Below are positions 1 to 11,209 of a stretch of DNA of 64,000 bases, piece by piece; the first letter of the stretch is position 1; the number at the start of each line of letters is the position of its first letter. Below the pieces are notes generated by a model. The model made no database searches. It saw only the letters and a list, made by a program, of their open reading frames with translations, and was not told the origin of the DNA. The position numbers and the translations under genes were made by a program. Source of the DNA: Adiantum capillus-veneris (Eukaryota > Streptophyta > Polypodiopsida > Polypodiales > Pteridaceae); contig CM043954.1 in assembly GCA_014529385.2 (NCBI GenBank), positions 95,433,247 to 95,497,246 on the forward strand, read 5' to 3'.

Positions 1-1
1 T

Positions 2-1290
2 AACTATCTAACTACTTACTTATCGAGTCGAACATTTCCTTAGGATATGAGTAAACACCGTCAAAGAGCAATTGAAACTGAAGCAAGGGACTATGCTCTT
101 ATTAAAAACCAATTGTATCGGAGAGGTAAGAATCAACATTTGCGTCTCTGTACAAATGAAGACGAATATATTCCCATTATAGAACAAGCTCATGCTGGAT
201 TAGTTGGAGGTCACTTCTCTAGTGAGACCACCGCAAGAGAAATCTTAATGGCAGGCATATGGTGGCCAACACTTTTTACAGATGCCAAAGAATATGTTCA
301 AAGGTGTGATGCTTGTCAACGAGCAAAAATGCGAACCCGTGTAGATAGCATGCCCTTAAGACCAATGATGGGGGCTAGAGCTTTCGCAAAATGTGGTATA
401 GATTTTGTTGGGCCAATACAGCCACCTGCTTATAGAACCCAAGCTCAATATATCATTGTAGCTACAGACTATTTGACCAAGTGTGGCAAGGCTAAAGCAA
501 CTCAAAAGAATGATGCCAAAACCATTGCCACATTCTTATATGAGTATGTGCTCACAAGATATGGACTGCCAATAGAAATAGTCAACAATAGAGGAACTCA
601 TTTCCTCAATGAGGTAATTGAGTATCTGCTTAATGAATTTATGGTCATCCATAACAAATCTGCTCCCTATCACCCACAAGCAAACGGACAAGCTGAGCAT
701 ACAAATAAATTCTTAGCTTAGTATTGACTAAAGTGGTTAGTTCAGGAAGGAAAGATTGGGAAATGAATCTCCATGCAGCTCTATGGGCTTATCAAGTTTC
801 ATTCAAAATAGCTTTAAATGCTACACCCTTTAACCTTGTTTATGGTCTGGATGCCATATTGCCAATAGAATTTCTATTGCCAACACTAAGGGTAGCTAAG
901 AATCTTGAGTGGACTGGACATATTGAATTTTCAAAGAGACTTGAAGATTTAGAAAAGCTAGATGAGCAAAGGCTAACTGCTGTAGTCACATCTATGCACA
1001 AAAGCGGAAACAAAAACAGTTTTTTCATTCCCATCTAATTACAAAAATCTTCAAAAAAAAAGAGACTTAGTTTTAGTCTATTCCCTTAAGCAACACATTC
1101 CCAAGTTTAAGAAAAAGGGAAACGGACCGTTCATCATTGAAGATGTATCTCCAAGTGGAGCAGTTAAGTTGACCACCCTAGATGGTGAACAAATGGCTAA
1201 TTGGATTAGTGGATGTCGATTAAGGAAGTACAATTTTCCACTAACCAACAAATTGCTAGAAAGAATGCATGCAGTAAGCAAAGGAAGATA
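2..1290 (+). pseudogene. E1 integrase, C-terminal part of pol (broken)
   Basis: Ty3/gypsy integrase, which inserts the element cDNA into chromosomes. The HHCC zinc-binding region (H of QAHAGLVGGH, C of CDACQ) lies at about 190-330. The catalytic core follows, with the first Asp in GIDFVGP near 400. The second Asp has become Asn (NNRGTHF, near 590) and the Glu is kept in NGQAEH (near 690). The frame shifts near 718-723 and again near 1026. The C-terminal GNGPF motif (about 1117) and the SGCRLRKYN tail (about 1210) are still readable. The closest relative in the window is the E2 integrase at 21455-22771. The lost catalytic Asp and the frameshifts mark it as inactive. Confidence 0.9.
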
Positions 1291-1463
1291 AAACGGCAGC
1301 AGGTTATTGATGAAGCCCAAGAAGAAGCTCGACTTTGGGTACTCAAAAGGAAAGATGCTCTCAAGAATCAACAAATACCTATTTCCATCAACACCCTAGA
1401 AATAGATGACCGACAATGGAGTTACAGAAAGATGCAGTGTCAACAAACGATGAATGGTTAGAT

Positions 1464-1890
1464 GGAATGGACCTTCGCATCAAATTGCAGCTCAACAACC
1501 ATAGCATGAATGCATTGGTTGGAACAGGAGCTCGAGTAAATACAGTCAGTTATTCCACGTACAAAAAAGCAACAAATTAGTCTTTGACAGCAAGAATAGC
1601 GACTATCAAATGATGCAACAAGACCAATACCAACATTGGGAGTAGTCAACTTAAATGTGATAGTACATGGATGTTCATGTCCTCATCAGTTTTTATGCTT
1701 ACCAGATGAACACATGAATAAGACAATGATTCTTGAAATCTCATGGATGCGAACGTACAAGGCAGTACCAGATTGGAATACCAATCAGCTCAAGCTATCA
1801 CCTAAAGGCGGACAACTCGTTGTTCCAATTGCACCAAGCACAGAGGAACGGAAAAGAAGTTACCAGGAGATCAAACCATGAAGGAATCAA
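1464..1890 (+). pseudogene. E1 second retropepsin-like domain, downstream of integrase (broken)
   Basis: Directly after the integrase tail a frame encodes ALVGTGARVNTVSYSTYK (about 1515-1568), the shape of an aspartic protease active-site loop with Asp changed to Gly. E2 has the matching segment ALIDTRARVNAVNFSTYK, so the common ancestor probably had D-T-G-A. Further on, PTLGVVNLNV, CPHQF and ILEISWMRTYKAVPDW (about 1632-1790) match the C-terminal half of a retropepsin, where ILGxxW is usual. It lies after integrase, whereas the usual gypsy protease precedes RT. At least one frameshift separates the halves (about 1570-1630). Whether it ever cleaved anything is unknown. Confidence 0.7.
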
Positions 1891-1903
1891 TCTTCTCCAT
1901 CCT

Positions 1904-2535
1904 ATCGACAAGTAAATGCTACAAGTAGCATGCAAGGAGTCCGGAAAATTTGGGTACCAAAAGCACAGCTTTTAAGGACAAGCCAAATCAAATTGGGGTG
2001 CCCAAAACATCATCGACAGTAGCAAAGACAGTTCCAAGGTTCAAAACACAAAGAAGAGCATCTTCAAACAAGCAACCTAACATGAAATGGATTTGGAAAA
2101 AAAAGGAGCACTTATCTTCTCTGCAAACTGTAAAACCAATTAAACAATGGAGAGTTAAGCCTTAAAAAACTCAACCACACCATTCTGACCAAGACAAACC
2201 AAGATATCAATGGCGGCTAAAAGCTCAACAACAGTCACTAGTGATACCAACAGCTCACGAAATCAGCGTGCTAAAGCATCATGATGGTACAATCAAACAA
2301 AGAGCACACAAGCTATAAGATTTTCTCTTTGGAAGAAAGCATCAGAAAAACCTCAACATCAGAAACCCTTGAGTTAATTACTCAAGACCCAACTCTTGCA
2401 CAACATAATGATTTTAATTGCATTGATCTTCAAAGCATGGTAGAGCCAACCAAGGCTATGCATAGACACGATTGTTCAACCCATGCACACAGTCGTCCCG
2501 GAGTATGCCATCTAGGAGGGGTGGAAGGGCACTAA
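1904..2535 (+). pseudogene. E1 post-integrase basic tryptophan-repeat tail (broken)
   Basis: Weak coding remnant continuing the post-integrase region. Short motifs KIWVPK (about 1948), KWIWKKKE (about 2084) and QWRVKP (about 2145) recur in a Lys/Arg-rich background. E2 has the same kind of tail, with KIWLPK, KWKWQPK and KWHWKP at 20600-20900. No known domain is recognised; basic repeats with regularly placed Trp could bind nucleic acid or chromatin (inference). The remaining stretch to 2535 is open in one frame (2281-2535) but I cannot assign it. Confidence 0.45.
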
Positions 2536-3930
2536 GTAATTAAGGGCAATGTTTGAAGAAAGAGGAAAAAGTTTGATGTTAACGTGTGATTTTTTGCAAG
2601 ATTACCCAATAATGCCCTTATAAATCATCAACAGGGGAAATTGAATTGATAATATCTTCCCGATGAGTGATAATAGTGTATATACTATCAGAAAATCATC
2701 AAAAAATAGTCCTTTTTGGATATTTTTCATCATTTTTCTTGATATTGAGACTTAAAAATGGAGAAATCCAACAAAAAACAATAAAGCAATTGTGTTTCTC
2801 GATGGATTTTCTTAATTATTGGATTTTTACTTTGCTATTTTAGCATATTTTGTTATTTTCTTCGATTTTTTTAGTAAAAAAGTCAAAACTTAATAATAAA
2901 TAGCCAATGAGCTCAGATGGAAAAATTAAAGATACGCTGATGATTAGAAGAACAAGGCGCACAGACACAAAAAATTTCAATCAAATCGGCAGACGGAAGC
3001 GGGAAGCCTAAATTAGGCGGCCAGACTTTGCAAAATTCTTGCAGAATGAGCTACAGGAATCCGATTGAAGAAATTTTTAAGTCTGACATAGATTTCACAG
3101 CCTATTAGGACTAATAGGGGAATTTGGGGAAAAATGGTTTGGGAAGTCCAAGTATAGATACCCAAGGTATGCTAAAATCATCTCATTCCCACTTGTTGCC
3201 TTTGGAGAGAGAGCTTTACGACCTTCTTCACGTGCATTTTCTAGAGTCCATAGTCACTTGTTTACAGCGCCGTCTCACACGAGACATGAGGGTAAGTTAT
3301 ATACTTATCAATGATCCATTCTGTACGGCTGGTAGCTAGTCTAAACCCCTGAAAAAAACCCTAGAATCCGAGCAGTGCACGAAGATCTACGAAAATTGAC
3401 CATAGCAGCCTGTCAGCTCAACCAAATCAGACGAGACTTGAACTATAGCATGCCCCTAGATGATAGAACACTTCTATATCAACATTTGACCATTTGCCAA
3501 GGGTCGAGGGGGGTCTTAACAAGAAAAGCTAGGTTTTTGGCAGATGCCTTCTGACTCCACAGACAGCTTATATACAGGCTATATATACAATGTATATGTT
3601 GGTTTCATAAAATCAATCAAGCCAAGCCCTCGAAAAGCAATTCAAAGGCTACAAATTGTCAAATTTGACATACGAGGTCAAATTGAATCCAAATGGGCCA
3701 AAATTGGATGAATTGCTTCAAGACTATGCAGCGGACAAGTCTATAGCCTCAAAAGTGACTAACCAACTCTACAGGCCATGTAGTCACAAAAATTGGTGAT
3801 TTTAGAGTCGACAAAGCACGAAGTGATGCCGACAACAAAAAACTTTACCAAATTCAATTTGGGACTTGTTTTAGGTGTATAAAAACGTTTAGGTCAAAAT
3901 TTTCAAGTTTTGCCAAAAAATATTGATACT

Positions 3931-3952
3931 GTAAATAATCACGATTATTTAC
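3931..3952. promoter_or_regulatory. Palindrome, AATAATCACGATTATT type (E1 spacer copy 1)
   Basis: Inverted repeat GTAAATAATC / ACGATTATTTAC. It departs from a perfect palindrome only at the central CpG (CA instead of CG), as expected from deamination of a methylated CpG. Part of the phased series described in the findings. Confidence 0.75.
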
Positions 3953-4205
3953 TTTTGCAATATTTTGGCTTGAAAATGGTATCATCACCTCACCTATCAC
4001 TTGTATACACCTATTACATGCCACTTTTGAAGGATGAGCCAAATTGAACTTGAAAAAATGTCAAAAAATGCAAAGAAGTCCTTTCAAACCAATTTTTGAG
4101 TTATCTGTCACATTTTTTTATCCAAATCACCTCAAATCTCATACACACAATCTACATCATGCATAGAACCAAGTTGCTTCAAAAAATATCCAATTTGATG
4201 AAAAA

Positions 4206-4227
4206 GTTAATAATCGTGATTATTTAC
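4206..4227. promoter_or_regulatory. Palindrome, AATAATCGTGATTATT type (E1 spacer copy 2)
   Basis: Same motif 275 bp downstream of copy 1, here with the central CG changed to TG (deamination on the other strand) and one further change in the left arm. Confidence 0.75.
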
Positions 4228-4499
4228 TTTTTGGCCAAGATGGGGGGAAATTGCAACTTTGACTTCATGGGACCAAAGCACATGATGTTCTAAGCCCACT
4301 AACCAAGTTTGAACAAATTTGGAGCTCAAAATCTCAAGATTCCTTTATATCTAATGTTTCAGAGTCAAAAAGCCTAAATTTGGTACCATTCTCACCCTGT
4401 GCACTCAAATGAGCCCACTCTTCACTCACAGTATCTATTTGATATATACTTCAAGCCTATAATGCCAAAATTGCAAAAAGTTGAAAAAATGCCTCAGCT

Positions 4500-4521
4500 G
4501 TAAATAATCACGATTATTTAC
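4500..4521. promoter_or_regulatory. Palindrome, AATAATCACGATTATT type (E1 spacer copy 3)
   Basis: Same 22-bp sequence as copy 1, 294 bp downstream of copy 2. The flanks of the copies have diverged much more than the palindrome. Confidence 0.75.
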
Positions 4522-4708
4522 TTTTATGTAAATTTTTGCTTGAACTTCAAGAATTTGATCTTTACATTTTTTATGCATCTATGCATGTTCAAAAAAATTC
4601 TTTGAAGCAAATTGGACTCAATTTATCAGCAATACAGACTGAAGGACATTTCAAAGCGGAATCTGCCAGATTTTCTAACTTTGGCACTCTATTCACTTAA
4701 TAGGAGCA

Positions 4709-5390
4709 ATGCAAGCTGCGGAGAAGGCCAAGAAGAGGGTATCCCAAAAAGAAAAGCTGCAAGAGCTACCACTATACCAACTGGACCCTAGTTCAGTAAA
4801 TACAGCCAAATCAACCTATCTGTCAAAAGAACAACTTGAGGAGAACAACACAACGGTTTTCGCAGGTAGATTCAAAAGTGAAGAAGGACATTGGGTAGAA
4901 CTACAACTTTTGCTAAAAGAGGTCTACGATGTCGCAACAAGGCCCGAGACAAAAAAAGCTAACAGAAGGCTTGGACTCAGAGAGTTATACGACCAAGAGC
5001 CATTTGGTGTAGATTTTTAGAAAGCTTATGAGCTCCTGTCCACAATCAAGGAAGATGGAACAGCCCAGATTAACTGACCAGCAAGGGCACAAGGTAGAAG
5101 TGGTAATTACGAAAGAAATAGTGGCCGAACCTCTCAAATTGCCGACAGAAGGGATGACCATGAGAGCTAGAGACAGAAAGATAGTAGGTACCTTCACCAA
5201 GGAAACCCCTGCAGCAACCTTCGCTGATCTTATCCAAAAGCAAGTGCAAAAAGTAGCAAGATTATATCATCAACACTTTCACTTTCTAGCAAAGAGACCA
5301 CCAAGGTACACAACACGCAATTATATAGTTGCAACTACATTTACACAAGTGTTCCACAGCCACAAGGGCAACAACAATCAGCCACCATGA
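4709..5390 (+). pseudogene. E1 accessory protein, N-terminal domain (broken)
   Basis: First part of the accessory gene between pol and the 3' LTR. It aligns through its whole length with the E2 segment at 17427-18038. Shared landmarks are RFKSEEGHWVE with KFKDADGDLVK, a RPE motif (TRPETKKAN with RRPEVIEAV), PFGVDF with PWGADY, and VEVVITKEI with VKVKITKEI. The ATG at 4709 matches the E2 start position, which supports it as the original start. A stop interrupts at 5018 and the frame shifts near 5025. No signal peptide or membrane segment is visible. I recall a loose resemblance to plant transposon-associated domains (Transposase_32 or plant mobile domain type), but cannot test it. Function unknown. 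Confidence 0.7.
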
Positions 5391-5570
5391 CGTAGCCAAA
5401 GGATACACAAGAGACTGCAGAAACATCAAGGCAACTAGCACAAAACAAAGATTGTCAATCAAACGACGAAGTGATTGCAAGCTAATAAGTATGCCAAGAA
5501 AATGCAGGACATGACTGAACCACTTTGCTTAGTAGCACTTAGCCGTAGCACAAGGGCCACATAATTAGAG

Positions 5571-7010
5571 ATGGTGATTGACGCACTCCAAGGGGAGTTA
5601 GACGACCGATTAAACGTCATCACTGATCTACAACGGCAAGTGCACGAGTTGAAAGCGAAAGCTCAACACCATCAGCTCGCAAGGGATAAACAGCAGAAAG
5701 AGATGGAGGAGCTCGGTGATTTGCTTACGAAATTGTTAGATGCATGCAAAGCAAAAGATGAACAGCTGCTGACAGAAGTTACAAACAAACTTGTAACTAC
5801 AACCCTGTCAGTTCAGAAGATTCGGGTACAGTTAGATGTAGCAAATGCCTCCCTATAGTACTCAGAGCAAAGAATAAATGATCAAGCAATTTTTCTGTGG
5901 CACATTAGAGAAAATCCCGCAGCGGCCTTGATCAAAGAAACAGACGGGGTCTATAAGTATTAGAGAAAAAGAATAAAGATCTCGAGTTGGAGCTTAAACT
6001 GGAGCAGTCTCAGTGTAGAGACATGGCTTTAATGCGGGTGCAAAGAGAAGACGAGCTACTGAAAGAAATAGTTGAACTTAAAAGGCTCAACCAGCTATTG
6101 AGAGAGGGATGGCCAAACACAAGAAGAGGCAGGCACTTCAGAGCATCCACAGATAGAGATCCCCTTAGTTTCATTTGTTGAGATGGAGACATAGGCAGCA
6201 GACGAGCTAAGTGGCGGGGAGGTATTTCAAGTACACCTAACCTAAACGGATACAGTGCCAATGATCCAGCTCCCAAAGGCTGAGGAAGATGCACTGAAGG
6301 AGAAGATTACACAAGAGGTAGATGAGCTGTGGAAGGCAGCAATGGATTGGGAGCTAAGAGTTCTTCACTCTGTCAACGTTACACAACTCACTCCCAATCA
6401 AATCAATGCACAATGGCACCAAAAATCCCTGCCCTATCCTCTGATTAAGGTGGAGTTACTACAAGTCAAAGAAAGGCTTTACACAGACATGCAAAGCGAG
6501 GGCGTAGATCAAGACCACCCAAAGTGGATGCTGAGTTGGCTGAACAAGAATCCAAAGGTATTTGATTATGTTCACAAGAGCACCTACGGCCCTACAAAAG
6601 GATCCTACTTTCTGTCTTGTACCAAGAGTAAGGACCTGGATAGCACATGAGACACTAACAAAGAAGCGGCCAACTTGGCTGCAACACCCAAGATTGCCTA
6701 CTCCAGCAAAGGGACCACCGGCAGAAGAGTACATGGTGAAAACCCTAACGGGTGCCATGTCCTTCAAAATTCTACCAGATCCATCATGTGCAATGTTATA
6801 CAAAATTTGTCGAATGCTGCTCACCTGCATCAAAGTATTCCATGAGCCAGAGCAAGCCGGAACCCCGTGGATTTCATTCGTCAAGGGTAACAAAGGTTTG
6901 TCACAATGATCTCAAACCTTCCAAAGAAGTGATCTTATGGATTCTACGCCAGATGTATTTTTTTACCTTCTCACAATATGCTGGCATTTGAGGAAGCGTT
7001 CTACACAGGG
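5571..7010 (+). pseudogene. E1 accessory protein, coiled-coil and C-terminal domain (broken)
   Basis: Continuation of the accessory gene in several frames. Segment 5571-5858 is strongly heptad-like and rich in Leu, Glu, Gln and Lys (for example LQGELDDRLNVITDLQRQV), and 5987-6181 is similar, indicating a long coiled coil. From 6255 to about 7000 the C-terminal domain matches E2 14826-15500. Landmarks are PKWMLSWLNKNP with PKWRQKWLDKRP, EYMVKTLTGAMSF with AYMVSTLNSTVTL, and CMLLTCIKVF-like with MIVTCIQVF, followed by a PW(I/N) motif. Conservation of both ends in two divergent families points to a gene that was under selection. Function unknown; oligomerisation through the coiled coil is an inference. 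Confidence 0.66.
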
Positions 7011-7249
7011 TTCTTTACTTAGTGAATGAAAATATTTGGGCCAGTGATCACCAACCTGACATCACGATTTGTAGGCTACTCGGCAGTGGAGCTGAAAAAT
7101 AGAGTCACTACGTAGTTCTTGCAAGTGTCAGATAAAGAGAGAAAAATCAGATACCAATAGGCACTAAATGCGCGTAAAAATCGCCTTGCCAGCCCGTCAA
7201 CCTGAAGACTACTTCAGCCCATAAAGTTGTGTCAAGGGACGACACATGC

Positions 7250-7263
7250 GAGGAGGGGGGAAA
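7250..7263 (+). other. E1 polypurine tract
   Basis: GAGGAGGGGGGAAA immediately before the TGTTAGCA that starts the 3' LTR. This is the plus-strand primer site for reverse transcription and fixes the LTR boundary and orientation. Confidence 0.88.
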
Positions 7264-7272
7264 TGTTAGCAG
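7264..7272 (+). repeat. First 9 bp of E1 3' LTR, cut by E3
   Basis: TGTTAGCAG follows the polypurine tract. The LTR continues at 37699 with GCAACAAGCTAAC. The duplicated bases GCAG (7269-7272) and GCAA (37699-37702) are probably the target-site duplication of E3, with one mutation. Confidence 0.8.
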
Positions 7273-9167
7273 TGATAGCCGTTTTTACGGCTCTCATAAA
7301 ATCTTCTAAGAAGCCACTTTACCCCACAAAAACACCCTAGCACAATGACTAGGCTCGCTTTTTTATTGTAAATAGCGTGTGTGCGATTAGGGTTTTTATC
7401 ACATTTTTTTATTAAATCATTGAGCGAGTCATATGACTAGGAGACAAAAAAATGAATTTATAATATTACAGTCCTCTTTACATGTAAATATTATCCATCA
7501 AATAAAGGACCTAAGTATAAAGGGTTTTTTTAAAATTTTCTATATTTATGTAAATATATATTCCTAGGTGTGCGTTATCAAGACTAAGTATGCTAGCTTC
7601 CATTGCGTGTCATTCCTTATACATGTTTTACTATCATTCTATCCCTTAAGCTCTACTCACACAAGCCTTGAAAAAACTTTGTGTGACTTCACCGTAAAAA
7701 TTCACCAATCACCTTATCGGCTCTGTCATATTTTTCCATTCCTCCTAGATAAATATTCACAAGTACATAGGTTTCATCTTCAAATAAATTCCATAAGTCA
7801 CTCAAACTAGAGAATAATTAAGGGTCCCTTCCCTCATGATTTTTCTCCTTTTATTTTTTCACATATATATTTTTAGTTGCCACCATGCATCCCATGTGTC
7901 CATTTCTTCATAAGATCCATGACTACCTAACCTATCTTCTTGACCCACAAATATATATTATATTTGATACTTATCCTATAACATACATGTGTGCAACCTC
8001 CTATTAGGTCATGGTTGATGTATGGGGGCCTCACTTGGAAGCTACAAAGGAAAAAGAATCAATTAGTGGCCCACTTCAAGCCTTATGAGGTGCTGCAGGG
8101 TTAGTTTTTTGCTCGAATTTTGGCACCCTCTTCTGCTCCAAATCTGAGGATATGTCCAAAGGGAAAAATGTAGCTCGTAAGCTGAAGTCTTTTTCATAAT
8201 TTGTTCAGAATTGTTGGAGTCAAGGGTGATTTTACATAAATTTTATGGCCGACTTCAAAACTACCACCTCATACACCCAAAAGTCTTCCTATTTTCTCTC
8301 ACCCTTCCACACACCTACTCACTCATACACACTCCTCCCTCTCCTTCCCACACCCAAACCTGCACATTCCATGACTCTTATCACCTTCTTCACCATCGTC
8401 ATTCCCTCTCTTCACCATAGCTTCCGTGATACACACACATACTCTCATATATCTCTACACCTACTCCCATATTCACATTCCCTCTTCACCATCATGAAAA
8501 TTACAAAAATTACAGCAAGCTAGATATGATTTATCTCTGCAAATGAAGGATTTTCAGCAAGAGGACCTTGAAGTTTTCATATCGACGCAATGTCACCATC
8601 AATCGCGACTCTCTCACATTGACGCTTCATCAACCTATGTCACTAGTAGAACTTCCTCTCCTATTCCATCTATCGCTCTAATTTTCAATACCTTCTTAAG
8701 GCATTTTACCATTGTCATGCACCTTGTGTGCACCTCATTGTAATCATAATCACTAACCTACTAACACTAACCCTAGTGACAAAAGCACCTCACCTCAAGG
8801 AAGTAAGGATAAGTAGTGGTAGAACTCTCTTTATCCCTCAGTTTTTTCCTATCCTTTTTCATATATTCACCATCATTAATAATGCTCTCTCTCTTGAGCC
8901 CACATGCATGTGACTCAAGGAGATAAGAAAGGCCCACTCCATTTTGAAAATGCAAAAAATGCTAAACTCAATTTCTTAGTGTCTAATTCAAATTAGCCAT
9001 AATGCAAATAAGGGATCTCCAACCTATAAATAGTCCCCTTCCCTTTATTGTAAACACACATAGATAGAATTCTAGCACTAGAGGCGTGAGGAGAGACTTG
9101 GTTGTAGACACTATAGTGTGATATTCACTTTTTATTGCGCTATAGTATTGAGGCTACAATTTTTAAG

Positions 9168-10392
9168 CATTAGAAAATTTCGTAGGTCATTTGGAGGGCC
9201 TTGTAAGAAATTGTATTTCTCTCTCTAGAAACTTTTTATAAAATGCACTTGCACCTTGTGAGTACGTCCAAAAGGACAACCAGACACTCTAAAAAGTAGA
9301 TTTATATTCCCAATCGTCCTTGAAAACGGTCACTTTTTTATTTAATGCGAGCGTCTTTTTCAGGAGGCAGGTGCGGCGCATTCAATGCAACTTACGTCAT
9401 CACTAAAAGTTGAAAAGTCACAAACTGTCAAATAGTTATAGATTTTGAGGCTTTTGACACCACCAATGCGTCCGAAACGCCAAAATACCCTAAAAACGAA
9501 TGTCTACTTGCCTCATTCCGACAACCGGAGAGGCAAAAAATGTCAAAAAACCCCAAAAAATGGGCTTTTTACTTAAGGCGCGCGAGGAGGCATTTCTAAA
9601 TTCTAGAATGCCCCTCTGCGCGCCGTTAGTACAAAGCTCCTTTTAGTGATTTTTGGACACTTATCTTTCCAGAAAGCCCCTTTTTAGAGATTTTTGAACA
9701 TTTTCCTCTCAAAAAGCTCCCTAAAAAGAGGAAAAAGGGCCTTTTTACTAACGGCGCGCGAGGAGGCATTCCAAAATTCTAAAATGCCCCTCTGCGCATC
9801 GTTAGTACAAAGCTCCTTTTAGTGATTTTTGGACACTTATCTTTCCAGAAAGCCCCTTTTAAGAGGTTTTTGGACATTTTCCTCTCAAAAAGCTCCCTAA
9901 AAAGAGGAAAAAGGGGCTTTTTACTAACGGCGCGCGAGGAGGCATTACAAAATTTTGGAATGGCCCCTTGCGCGCCGTTAGTAAAATGTTCCTTTAGGGC
10001 TTTTTGACATTTTTTTGCCTCTTTGGATGTCTGAGCGAGGCAATTGGACATTCATTTCTAGGAGATATGTGCGTTCCGAACGCATTGACAATATCAAAAG
10101 TTTCAAAATCTTCCACCGCTTGATAGTTTTGTGACTTTTTGAGTTCTAGTGATGACGTAGCCCGTATCAAATGCATCGCATCTACCTTCTGAAAAAGGTG
10201 CTCGCATTAAATGAAAGAGAGTGCTCGTCTTCAAGGACCACTAGATTATTAAATGAGGAGAGGGACACCTTTTATATTTTTGTTAATATCAATCTATTTT
10301 TCTACGTAACGTAGGCTCTTCTCTCATTGGAGGAGCTTATTTTCCTCTCTCTTCCAAAAGGCCCTCCAAAAGACCTCCGAAATCTCCTAATG
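9168..10392. mobile_element. Foldback (long inverted repeat) DNA element inside E3 5' LTR
   Basis: Absent from the 3' LTR at the corresponding point (about 37020). The ends are inverted repeats: it starts CATTAGAAAATTTCGTAGG and the reverse complement of its end reads CATTAGGAGATTTCGGAGG. Homology between arms continues inward for some 400 bp, for instance AATGCGAGCG, TACGTCATCACTA and AATGCGT(C/T)CG. The centre is a set of GC-rich tandem repeats. It encodes no transposase. A clear target duplication is not visible. Non-autonomous foldback or Mutator-like origin is likely. Confidence 0.82.
9577..9975. repeat. Tandem 176-bp repeats in the centre of the foldback element
   Basis: The block GGCGCGCGAGGAGGCATT starts at 9577, 9753 and 9929, exactly 176 bp apart. 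Each unit also holds an oppositely oriented CGCGCCGTTAGT-like end (CGCATCGTTAGT in the second) and the AAAGCTCC phrases, so each repeat is itself partly self-complementary. Confidence 0.85.
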
Positions 10393-11070
10393 TGAGAGAG
10401 TGTGAGAGTTTCACATCTCAAGCCACCATTGTACCTATCCTTACAGTCATCAATAAATTTGAGGTCTTCGTGCTCCAAAGGCGTGATTCTGTCTCCAATT
10501 CATATTCCATCCACTTGTGCAATGCCAGTCAAAAATTTGAGGTGATGTGTATGCCGCAATTTCTTAGTTGTGATCTTGTGAGGTTAAATGTTTTGGGTGC
10601 TTTTTATTGCCTAATACTAGTTCATTGTAAGAGGTTTGAGTGGTGAGAGGTCTCCCACAACCTAAGACGATGTGTGTGTTGGCAAAGTGTTGAGCACGTG
10701 CTGGTGTAGTCTCCATGCAGGCTCTTTGACAGTGTAGCAAGGTGTTCTTTCACCTCTCTGATTGCAAGACAATTGTTTGAGCAACCTCACTCTCCATCTC
10801 TCTCCGTTCTCTCAATGGCTCCTTCTCTACTCCTTCTATAGAAAATTGTTGCTTGTTTGTGTGTGTTTTACGTATCTCCCTTAAGTCTGAGGACACTCTC
10901 TTGCGTCCTAGTTCGCATCCATAACTAGGTGGTGCCCTTTTTAAGTTGGGTTTGGCTAGGTATTTTTCTTGGTTGTGTTTGTGTTGTGCCCTAGCTTCAT
11001 TGAGCAGCAGGAGAGCCATGAAGGGTGTCTAGAGGCTGCTCTTTTGGTTGCCCGATGGACCACCTCAATT

Positions 11071-11090
11071 TGGTGCCCCCATAGAGGACT
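11071..11090 (+). other. E3 primer-binding site
   Basis: TGGTGCCCCCATAGAGGACT, three bases after the 5' LTR end. TGG pairs with the CCA end of a tRNA. E5 has the same start (TGGTGCCCCAACT at 44188). I cannot name the tRNA with confidence. Confidence 0.75.
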
Positions 11091-11114
11091 AGTGATTGTG
11101 TTATCATATACAAG

Positions 11115-11209
11115 GTAAGTCTCCAAAACCTAGTCGGTTTTACATGAACAATCCACCACCTCCTAATCTTTCTCATGCAATTCAATTTCATCAATTTCAT
11201 TGGGTGCAG
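11115..11209 (+). other. Possible short intron in the E3 leader
   Basis: CAAG|GTAAGT at 11115 is a perfect 5' splice consensus. A pyrimidine-rich stretch precedes GTGCAG|G, ending at 11209, right where the leader module frame opens. Purely predicted from sequence. Confidence 0.3.

Larger units (their letters stand above)
2540..4708 (+). other. E1 3' non-coding spacer with phased palindromes
   Basis: AT-rich stretch between the post-integrase region and the accessory gene, with no convincing coding frame. It contains three near-identical palindromes (3931, 4206, 4500) spaced 275 and 294 bp apart, inside weakly similar flanks with recurring phrases such as TTTGGACC and CAAATTTG. The homologous E2 spacer (18039-20480) has its own palindromes. 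Confidence 0.7.
1..7272 (+). mobile_element. E1: 3' part of a long Ty3/gypsy retrotransposon with accessory ORF
   Basis: The window opens inside this element. In order it shows integrase, a retropepsin-like domain, a palindrome-bearing spacer, an accessory gene, a polypurine tract and the first 9 bases of its 3' LTR (7264-7272). The LTR is then interrupted by E3 and resumes at 37699-38621. All coding parts have homologues in E2, in the same order and sense, so the layout is a family trait. The 5' half lies outside the window, but a detached fragment of the 5' LTR appears to sit at 39164-39679. The element is old: every gene is frameshifted or has stops. Confidence 0.88.
7273..11067 (+). repeat. 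E3 5' LTR (3795 bp including a foldback insertion)
   Basis: Aligns along its length with 35133-37698, starting TGATAGCCGTTTTT and ending ACCACCTCA before the primer site. Removing the 1225-bp insert leaves about 2570 bp, against 2566 bp for the 3' LTR. It contains no gene; open frames such as 8245-8523 (Ser/His/Thr-rich) recur in the other LTR and look non-coding. The transcript would start somewhere within it, but I cannot place the site. Confidence 0.9.

Noticed and set aside
8245-8523. Ser/His/Thr-rich ORF in E3 5' LTR as a gene
   Set aside because: Occurs within LTR pyrimidine-rich sequence, and the 3' LTR copy ends differently; no domain or conservation pattern.
9577-9975. Possible CRISPR-like or satellite array
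   Set aside because: Only three 176-bp repeat starts with no unique spacers, located in a eukaryotic foldback element.
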